From: CAYOSU01 sp964406735
GTDB lineage: Bacteria > Bacillota > Clostridia > Christensenellales > CAMQZB01
NCBI GenBank assembly: GCA_964406735.1
Contig: CAYOSU010000011.1
Location: 1 to 45,316, forward strand
DNA length: 45,316 nucleotides
Direction: 5' to 3'
Shown here: positions 40,087 to 45,316 of the stretch, one piece after another
Numbering within the stretch: the stretch's first letter is position 1
How the letters are laid out: each line of letters starts with the position of its first letter
The notes under the pieces: model-generated
What the model was told of the DNA's origin: nothing
Database searches by the model: none
Seen by the model: the letters and a program-made list of their open reading frames with translations, nothing else
Position numbers and translations under genes: made by a program

Positions 40087-42290
40087 AGGTTGCGACCGAG
40101 CAAGAAGCCTTTGAGCATCGTGAACCTCGTTTCGATATAGTTATTGTCCACCATGCGCTTTATCGAGCGTTTGTCGCCGATGAGTACTACGAGCTTTTTG
40201 GCTCTCGTTATCGCAGTATACAGAAGATTTCTCGTGTAAAGCCCCGGGCTTCCTCCCGTTATCGGGATTATCGCAACGTCAAACTCCGAGCCTTGGCTCT
40301 TGTGCACCGTTATTGCGTACGCAAGCATCAGATCGCCTATATCCGTTCTGTCGTACAAGACGTTCCTACCGTCCTCTAAAAGAACTGTTATCTCCTTGGT
40401 CTTTTCGTCTATCTCGACTATCTCGCCTATATCGCCGTTGAATACGCCCTCGCCGTAGCGAAGTCTGCCGTTTTCCGCTCTCGTCCACTCGGCGTGGTAG
40501 TTGTTGACGGTCTGCATGACTTTATCGCCCTCACGGAATACCGTATCGCCTATCACCAGCTCTTTTTTGTTCGCCGACGGCGGATTTATTCCCTCCTGAA
40601 GGGACTTATTGAGCGCAATAGTGCCTACCATACCCTTTTTCATCGGGGTCAGCACCTGTATTTCCTTTGATGGTACGCCGCTGAATTTAGGCAGCGTTTC
40701 GGTCATCATTTCGACCACTCTTTTTGCCATTACCTCGGGAACGTTTATCGGGGACCAAAAAAAGTCGTCGCTTTTTTCCTCCAGATCAGGCATAACGCCG
40801 TCGTTTATCATATGGGCGTTGACGACTATTTTGCTCTCCTTGCCCTGTCTGTATACCTCGGTCAGGTACACGACGGGGAAAAGCTCGCTTTCAAGTATAT
40901 CCTTCAGGACGTTGCCTGCGCCTACCGACGGGAGCTGGTCCTTATCGCCGACGAGTATTACTCTGCCGCCTAATTTTACGGCATTCATCAGCGATTTCAT
41001 GACGTATACGTCGGTCATCGACACCTCGTCTACTATCAAGGCGTCAGCTTCAAGCCTCGTCGTATCGTCGTAAGTGAACCTGCCGTTGCCGTCCTTGAAA
41101 TCCAAATCGAGAAGCCTATGTATGGTGCTCGCTTTCTCGCCCGTAGCTTCTTCAAGGCGTTTGGCGGCACGTCCCGTCGGCGCAACGAGAGCTATCTTGA
41201 AGCCCAATTTTTTCATTACGTGCAAAATGCACTTTATTATCGTCGTTTTGCCCGTTCCCGGTCCTCCCGTTATTACGGCAAGACCGCCCGAAAGCGCTGT
41301 CTTTATCGCAGATTTTTGCTTTTCGTGCAGCCGTATCTTCTCTTTTTTCTCAAATTCCGCTATGTCGGCGTCAACGTCTATGTGAAGCTCGCTTGCGTGT
41401 CTTGCTATGTTCTGAAGAAGTACGGCTAAGTTGCGCTCTACGTAATACGTTGCGGAATTTGCCAATATCCTCACGCCGTCTTCGTATAGCTGCTTTACTC
41501 TTCCCTCTAAGACTAAATCTGCAGTCGTCTTTTCAAAACGGGTCTCCATATCCTCGGGAGAAAAGCCCAAGACGTCGCAGCCTCTTTCTACGCACACCGA
41601 GAAAGGCAAGCACGTCGAGCCGTCCTTGTCGGAATTCTCTTTGAGAATATAAATTAATCCTGCCCTTATTCTGAACTCGGAGTCGAAGCTTACGCCCATC
41701 TTCTTGGCAACGTCGTCCGCCGTCCTAAAGCCTACGCCGTCTACGTCCTCGACGAGCTTATAGGGGTTCTTGCTGACGGTCGATATCGTATGGTTCTTGT
41801 AAACGTTGAATATTTTGAGCGCCAAGTTGAATGTTATACCCTTTTCGGTAAGATATATTATCGCCTCTTTCAAGGACGTAACATCCTTATACGCATTGGC
41901 TATATCCGCCGCCTTTTTCGCAGAGACCCCCTTGACCGCAGTCAATCTTTCGGGCGTTTTTTCTATTACGTCAAAGGTCGAAAGACCGAACATATCGGTT
42001 ATCGCCTTGGCAGTTATCTCGCCTACGCCCTTGAAAAGTCCGCCGCACAAAAAGCGGGTTATCGCATCTACCGACTGAAAGCCTATCGACTTATAGCCGT
42101 CGGACACGAACTGCTCGCCGTAGCGACCATCTTTATACTCGCCCGTAAGCTCCAGCGTTTCGCCCTCCGAGACCTGAGGAAAAATCCCCGTCGCTACGAC
42201 GGGGAAGTTATCGGTTTCAAGCTCGAGAACCGTATACATATTTTCGTCGTTGCGAAATATTATGTTTTCTACCGTTCCCGTTATTTTCAT
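40083..42290 (-). CDS. recD2: RecD2-type DNA helicase (YrrC)
   Basis: 735 aa SF1B 5'-3' helicase that is not part of a RecBCD complex. An N-terminal OB-like and helix-hairpin-helix region (1-210) precedes Walker A GGPGTGKT (342-349), 'DALIVDEVSMTDVYVM' and 'LMLAYAITVHKSQGSEFD'. It is linked to replication stress and repair. It overlaps metK by four bases (ATGA) upstream and comF downstream, so the three are coupled. Confidence 0.95.
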   Translation of the reverse strand: MKITGTVENIIFRNDENMYTVLELETDNFPVVATGIFPQVSEGETLELTGEYKDGRYGEQFVSDGYKSIGFQSVDAITRFLCGGLFKGVGEITAKAITDMFGLSTFDVIEKTPERLTAVKGVSAKKAADIANAYKDVTSLKEAIIYLTEKGITFNLALKIFNVYKNHTISTVSKNPYKLVEDVDGVGFRTADDVAKKMGVSFDSEFRIRAGLIYILKENSDKDGSTCLPFSVCVERGCDVLGFSPEDMETRFEKTTADLVLEGRVKQLYEDGVRILANSATYYVERNLAVLLQNIARHASELHIDVDADIAEFEKKEKIRLHEKQKSAIKTALSGGLAVITGGPGTGKTTIIKCILHVMKKLGFKIALVAPTGRAAKRLEEATGEKASTIHRLLDLDFKDGNGRFTYDDTTRLEADALIVDEVSMTDVYVMKSLMNAVKLGGRVILVGDKDQLPSVGAGNVLKDILESELFPVVYLTEVYRQGKESKIVVNAHMINDGVMPDLEEKSDDFFWSPINVPEVMAKRVVEMMTETLPKFSGVPSKEIQVLTPMKKGMVGTIALNKSLQEGINPPSANKKELVIGDTVFREGDKVMQTVNNYHAEWTRAENGRLRYGEGVFNGDIGEIVEIDEKTKEITVLLEDGRNVLYDRTDIGDLMLAYAITVHKSQGSEFDVAIIPITGGSPGLYTRNLLYTAITRAKKLVVLIGDKRSIKRMVDNNYIETRFTMLKGFLLGRNL

Positions 42291-43462
42291 TTGTTGAGAT
42301 ACTTATCCCTCAATTCTTCCGCTCTGTCGGTCTTTTCCCAAGTGAATATCTCTCTTCCGAAATGACCGTAGGACGCTGTTTTTTCGTATATTGGCTTTCT
42401 CAAATCCAACGTCTCAATTATCGAGTACGGACGAAGGTCGAACTCTGTATTTATTATCTCGACGAGCTTTTCGTCCGATACTACGCCCGTTCCGAACGTA
42501 TTGACGCATACCGATACCGGGTGAGCAACGCCGATAGCGTACGCTACCTGTATCTCGAGCTTCTTCGCAAAGCCTGCCTTTACGAGGTTTTTAGCGATAT
42601 ATCTTGCCATATACGCCGCAGATCTGTCTACCTTGGTGGGGTCCTTTCCGGAGAACGCTCCGCCGCCGTGAGGACAGCTGCCGCCGTAGGTGTCTACTAT
42701 TATCTTTCTGCCCGTTAAGCCCGAATCGCCCATAGGTCCGCCTATTTCGAATCTGCCCGTCGGATTTACGTATATCTTGGTGTTCCCGTCCATAAGGTGA
42801 GCAGGGATCACCTTGTCGATTATCTCTTTTATGACGCCCTCTCTTATCTCTTCGTTGGTGGCGTTCTTGGTATGCTGAGTGGATATTACGACGGTGTCTA
42901 CTCTCTTTATCTCGTCGCCGTCGTATTCGACCGTCACCTGACTCTTGCCGTCGGGGAGCAAGAATGAAAGCTCTTTATTCTTTCGAGCCTCGGAAAGTCT
43001 CATCGTAAGCTTATGCGCAAGGGATATCGCAAGGGGCATAAGCTCCTCCGTCTCGTCGCACGCATAGCCGAACATCATGCCCTGATCGCCTGCGCCGAAC
43101 GTATCCGCAAGCTCGCCGCCCGCTTTTTTCTCCATGGACGCATTTACGCCCATAGCTATGTCGGGGCTCTGTCCCGAAATTGCCGTTAATACCGCACAGG
43201 TATTTGCGTCAAAGCCGTATTTCGCTCTGTCGTAGCCTATGCGATTGACGGTGTCTCTGACTATCTTTTGAATGTCTACGTAGCACGTCGTCGTTATCTC
43301 ACCCATAACGAGAATAAGTCCGTTCGTTGTAGTCGTTTCGCACGCGACCCTCGCCTCGGGATCCTTTTCGATAATAGCGTCCAAAATGGCATCGGAGATC
43401 TGGTCGCAGATCTTATCCGGATGACCTTCCGTTACGCTTTCTGATGTGAAGAATTTTCTCAT
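42287..43462 (-). CDS. metK: S-adenosylmethionine synthetase
   Basis: 391 aa. It makes SAM from methionine and ATP. 'FFTSESVTEGHPDK' (His14, Asp16) at the start, 'GAGDQGMMFGYA' and the P-loop-like 'GGGAFSGKDPTKVDRSAAY' are diagnostic. ATG 43462 is the family start with GGAG upstream; the 65 extra codons open in frame have no similarity to MetK and contain the predicted promoter. SAM supports rlmN and rsmB in the same window. The leader may be structured (see 43488-43540). Confidence 0.97.
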   Translation of the reverse strand: MRKFFTSESVTEGHPDKICDQISDAILDAIIEKDPEARVACETTTTNGLILVMGEITTTCYVDIQKIVRDTVNRIGYDRAKYGFDANTCAVLTAISGQSPDIAMGVNASMEKKAGGELADTFGAGDQGMMFGYACDETEELMPLAISLAHKLTMRLSEARKNKELSFLLPDGKSQVTVEYDGDEIKRVDTVVISTQHTKNATNEEIREGVIKEIIDKVIPAHLMDGNTKIYVNPTGRFEIGGPMGDSGLTGRKIIVDTYGGSCPHGGGAFSGKDPTKVDRSAAYMARYIAKNLVKAGFAKKLEIQVAYAIGVAHPVSVCVNTFGTGVVSDEKLVEIINTEFDLRPYSIIETLDLRKPIYEKTASYGHFGREIFTWEKTDRAEELRDKYLNK

Positions 43463-43487
43463 TGCCTTTCTCCAATATATATTTTTT

Positions 43488-43540
43488 GAGGTGTTTTCCG
43501 TATTTTTCCCGAAGGCTCGCACCTGTTTTGAAGCGTCGCC
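43488..43540 (-). promoter_or_regulatory. Pseudoknot-like metK leader
   Basis: In the predicted 86-nt leader, GGC-CGC (within 43540-43533) pairs with GCG-GCC (43520-43514). Loop bases AGGTG (43524-43520) can also pair with CACCT (43493-43489) downstream, giving an H-type pseudoknot just before the ribosome-binding site. It does not match the SAM-I consensus. Inference only. Confidence 0.35.
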
Positions 43541-43554
43541 CTCTTTTCTCATAT

Positions 43555-43583
43555 ATATTACCATATAAAAGCGAAATTTGCAA
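43555..43583 (-). promoter_or_regulatory. Promoter of the metK operon
   Basis: Minus-strand TTGCAA (43583-43578), 17-bp spacer, TAATAT (43560-43555). Confidence 0.6.
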
Positions 43584-43603
43584 TCAAAGATACGCCCAAA
43601 GAG

Positions 43604-43632
43604 TTGACAAATTAGTACTTTTCTTGTATTAT
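43604..43632 (+). promoter_or_regulatory. Promoter of rpsF-ssb-rpsR
   Basis: Perfect TTGACA (43604-43609), 17-bp spacer, TATTAT (43627-43632). It is back to back with the metK promoter. Confidence 0.8.
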
Positions 43633-43722
43633 TATAAGGCGTTTGACTAAAACGCACTCTTTTCTTTGCGCAAAATTTTAAGGCACAAGGACAAACAAGA
43701 CCACAAGGAGGTAAAAAATCTT

Positions 43723-44157
43723 ATGAACAAGTACGAATTGCTTTACATCATCGACAGAGACGTAACGGAAGAGGCAAGAGAAAATGCCGTTAAGCTCGTT
43801 GAGGACACTATTGCTGAATTCGGCGGCAACGTTACCGACGTTGACAGATGGGGAATGAGAAAGTTCGCTTATCCCATTAACTACAAGACCGAAGGCTATT
43901 ACGTTCTCGTTAACTTCGAAGCTGACCCGTCCTCTATCAAAGAGATGGAACGCCGTATGCGCGTCAACGACGCTTTTGTTCGCTACATGACGACTTCCGT
44001 CATCGAGAACAAAAAGACCGAGGCTGCTAAGACCGCTAAGAGACCTGCAAGAGCTCCCAAAGCTGAAAAGGTCGAGAAAGTCGAAGAAGTCGTTGCTGAA
44101 GCTCCCGTAGCTGCTCCCGTTGAAGAAGTAGCTTCTGAGACAGTTGAAAACGCTTAA
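43723..44157 (+). CDS. rpsF: 30S ribosomal protein S6 with Ala/Glu-rich tail
   Basis: 144 aa. The globular S6 domain (1-95, 'MNKYELLYIID' to 'VRYMTTSVIE') binds 16S rRNA with S18. It is followed by about 48 residues rich in Ala, Glu, Val, Lys and Pro (95-144), probably disordered. Many Bacillota S6 proteins end near residue 95. Start ATG 43723 has AAGGAGG upstream; the frame from 43666 lies over the leader. First of the conserved rpsF-ssb-rpsR operon. Confidence 0.96.
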   Translation: MNKYELLYIIDRDVTEEARENAVKLVEDTIAEFGGNVTDVDRWGMRKFAYPINYKTEGYYVLVNFEADPSSIKEMERRMRVNDAFVRYMTTSVIENKKTEAAKTAKRPARAPKAEKVEKVEEVVAEAPVAAPVEEVASETVENA

Positions 44158-44165
44158 GGTATACT

Positions 44166-44582
44166 ATGAACAAATTTATTTTGATCGGTAATCTGACAAG
44201 AGATCCTGAACTCTCTACTACGTCGAGCGGCGTGTCCGTTTGCAGATTCTCAATCGCTGTAAACAGACGCTTCAAAAACGCTAACGGCGAGCAGGAAACG
44301 GATTTCTTTAATATCGTTGTCTGGCGTCAACAGGGCGAAAATTGCGCTCAGTACCTCAGAAAGGGTTCTAAGGTCAGCGTCATCGGACAGATCCAGAACC
44401 GCACCTACGAGCAGGACGGCGTAAAGAGATACGTTACGGACTTCGTAGCTGACGAGGTTGAGTTCCTCTCCCCTAAGAACGACGGACAGAGCGGTGGCAA
44501 TTACGGCGGCGAAAAGCCCGTAAGAGCCAAGGTGTCTCCTAAGGAGATGCAACCTATGGAAGACGACGAGCTTCCTTTCTAA
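44166..44582 (+). CDS. ssb: Single-stranded DNA-binding protein
   Basis: 138 aa. OB fold from 'MNKFILIGNLTRDPEL' to about residue 105, a short Gly-rich linker, and the acidic tip EDDELPF that recruits partners such as PriA and RecG, both encoded in this window. It lies eight bases after rpsF. Confidence 0.98.
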   Translation: MNKFILIGNLTRDPELSTTSSGVSVCRFSIAVNRRFKNANGEQETDFFNIVVWRQQGENCAQYLRKGSKVSVIGQIQNRTYEQDGVKRYVTDFVADEVEFLSPKNDGQSGGNYGGEKPVRAKVSPKEMQPMEDDELPF

Positions 44583-44606
44583 AAAAATTTAAGGAGATTT
44601 TGCAAT

Positions 44607-44861
44607 ATGGCTATGGTTGAAGATAAAGCCCCGAAGCGTCCTTATAAGAAAATGCCCAGAAGAAAAGTTTGCATTTTCTGCCAGGATAAAGTCGGTTATA
44701 TTGATTATAAAGACGTAAACACCCTTAGAAAGTTCGTTACTGAAAAGGGTAAGATCATTCCCAGAAGAATGAGCGGCGTTTGCCAGGCTCACCAGATCGA
44801 GCTCGCAACCGCTATCAAGAGAGCAAGAGTTATGGCTCTTCTCCCCTTCAAGGCTGACTAA
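44607..44861 (+). CDS. rpsR: 30S ribosomal protein S18
   Basis: 84 aa. It pairs with S6 on the platform of the small subunit. Cys22, Cys25, Cys59 and His62 form the zinc-binding version. AAGGAG lies upstream of ATG 44607. Like L28 here, it keeps the zinc ligands, so both ribosomal proteins are the Cys-containing forms. Confidence 0.98.
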   Translation: MAMVEDKAPKRPYKKMPRRKVCIFCQDKVGYIDYKDVNTLRKFVTEKGKIIPRRMSGVCQAHQIELATAIKRARVMALLPFKAD

Positions 44862-44875
44862 GAAAAGTAAAATTA

Positions 44876-44908
44876 AAACGCTTTGCATTTTATGCAAGGC
44901 GTTTTTTT
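44876..44908 (+). terminator. Terminator of rpsF-ssb-rpsR
   Basis: ACGCTTTGCAT/ATGCAAGGCGT (11 bp, one T-G pair), TTT loop, then seven T. Confidence 0.9.
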
Positions 44909-45191
44909 GTTTTAGATGTGGGAAGGTTTTTTTGGGGGGGTAGGACGCTATCGTTTGAACTCGAATTTTTACACACGAAACCCCACGCTCGGTAGTGGGT
45001 ATTTTAGTGGTAGAGATTAGACTCCCCCTACCCCTAGGTATTAAATTATTCTCAAAATTTGCTAAAAAATTAGTAATTTGTGAGAAAGCTTAGAAACTAG
45101 CATTTTTTCGTTCAAATCGGGATAATAGCCTCATCGCTTGGTTCATTGCAAAAGACGGATGAGCCAACTGATGAAATTATTATCCATCAGC
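44909..45191. other. AT-rich intergenic region near the right edge
   Basis: No gene seen. It contains GGGGTAGG (44935-44942) and its complement CCTACCCC about 85 bp away, and a CCCAC/GTGGG hairpin near 44983. Base composition is more AT-rich than the rest of the window. Confidence 0.6.
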
Positions 45192-45314
45192 TTATGATAG
45201 TGTTATTATTTGTGCTCCTTGCATTAATCTTTTTTGAAGTGTTTCTATTAAGTGTGAATCTACATTCATTTCTTTCCATGATGATAATGCTCTATTAGTT
45301 ACAATAAATATACT
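45192..45314 (-). CDS. C-terminal fragment of an IstB/DnaC-like ATPase (cut by window edge)
   Basis: 41 codons in frame with the right edge, encoding IVTNRALSSWKEMNVDSHLI, then a short tail ending IITLS and stop. The TNR(x)SxW...D pattern resembles the sensor region of IstB, the helper ATPase of IS21-type elements, and of DnaC-like helicase loaders. It ends where IstB normally continues with a GESYR-type motif, so it may be truncated. Too little is visible for certainty. Confidence 0.4.
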   Translation of the reverse strand, partial: SIFIVTNRALSSWKEMNVDSHLIETLQKRLMQGAQIITLS

Positions 45315-45316
45315 TC

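Noticed and set aside
43463..43548. SAM-I riboswitch upstream of metK
   Set aside because: The leader is too short and lacks the conserved SAM-I core; only a simple pseudoknot is possible.
42287..43657. metK with a 65-residue N-terminal extension
   Set aside because: The extension spans the predicted promoter and has no counterpart in MetK; ATG 43462 gives the family start.

Overview
The window looks like a chromosomal segment of a spore-forming Bacillota (Clostridia-type) bacterium, probably an uncultured gut lineage. The evidence is gene order: a minus-strand run pcrA-ligA-yicC-gmk-coaBC-priA-def-fmt-rsmB-rlmN-rsgA-rpe-thiN-spoVM facing rpmB, with asp23-like, fakA-like and recG beyond it, closely follows the Bacillus/Clostridium arrangement. 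A 26-codon spoVM gene, easily missed because of its size, sits between thiN and rpmB and implies endospore capacity. I cannot name a genus from sequence alone.

Layout. 1-4269: a long structured leader and two overlapping ABC exporter half-transporters (+). 4276-5157: a small lipoprotein gene preceded by a candidate structured RNA of about 195 nt with its own promoter and terminator (-). 5165-5437: tRNA-Val, tRNA-Gly and tRNA-Cys (-). 5579-10482: HAD phosphatase, recG, fakA-like and asp23-like genes (-). 10675-11460: rpmB (+), then a non-coding stretch holding five AT-rich palindromes. 11473-26893: the conserved housekeeping run (-), interrupted by a DnaA-box cluster upstream of rsgA and by a repeat-driven duplication of the coaBC 3' end. 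26894-28289: repeat-rich non-coding DNA. 28290-29604: beta and small subunits of a Na+-pumping decarboxylase (-). 29859-33103: two paralogous esterases (-) and a divergent TetR-type regulator (+), with a shared motif upstream of both esterases. 33643-43462: metK-recD2-comF-secA-prfB-tsaD-PHP phosphatase (-). 43723-44861: rpsF-ssb-rpsR (+). The right edge is AT-rich DNA ending in a fragment that resembles an IstB/DnaC-like ATPase.

How the genes work together. Most of the window serves replication and repair (pcrA, ligA, priA, recG, recD2, ssb), translation and ribosome maturation (rpmB, rpsF, rpsR, fmt, def, rsmB, rlmN, rsgA, prfB, tsaD), cofactors (coaBC, thiN, metK), secretion (secA) and competence-like DNA handling (comF). 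Accessory functions are the ABC exporter, the decarboxylase pump and the esterase cluster. Compared with the usual Bacillota order, prpC-prkC are absent between rlmN and rsgA, and remA and rpoZ are absent around gmk.

Likely most interesting: the structured RNA at 4854-5049, the DnaA-box array at 13715-13868, the palindrome array at 10985-11410, an apparent AUU start for rsgA, the pseudoknot-like leader of metK, and the dense interspersed repeats. Functions of the non-coding elements are inferred by eye from pairing and spacing and were not computed.
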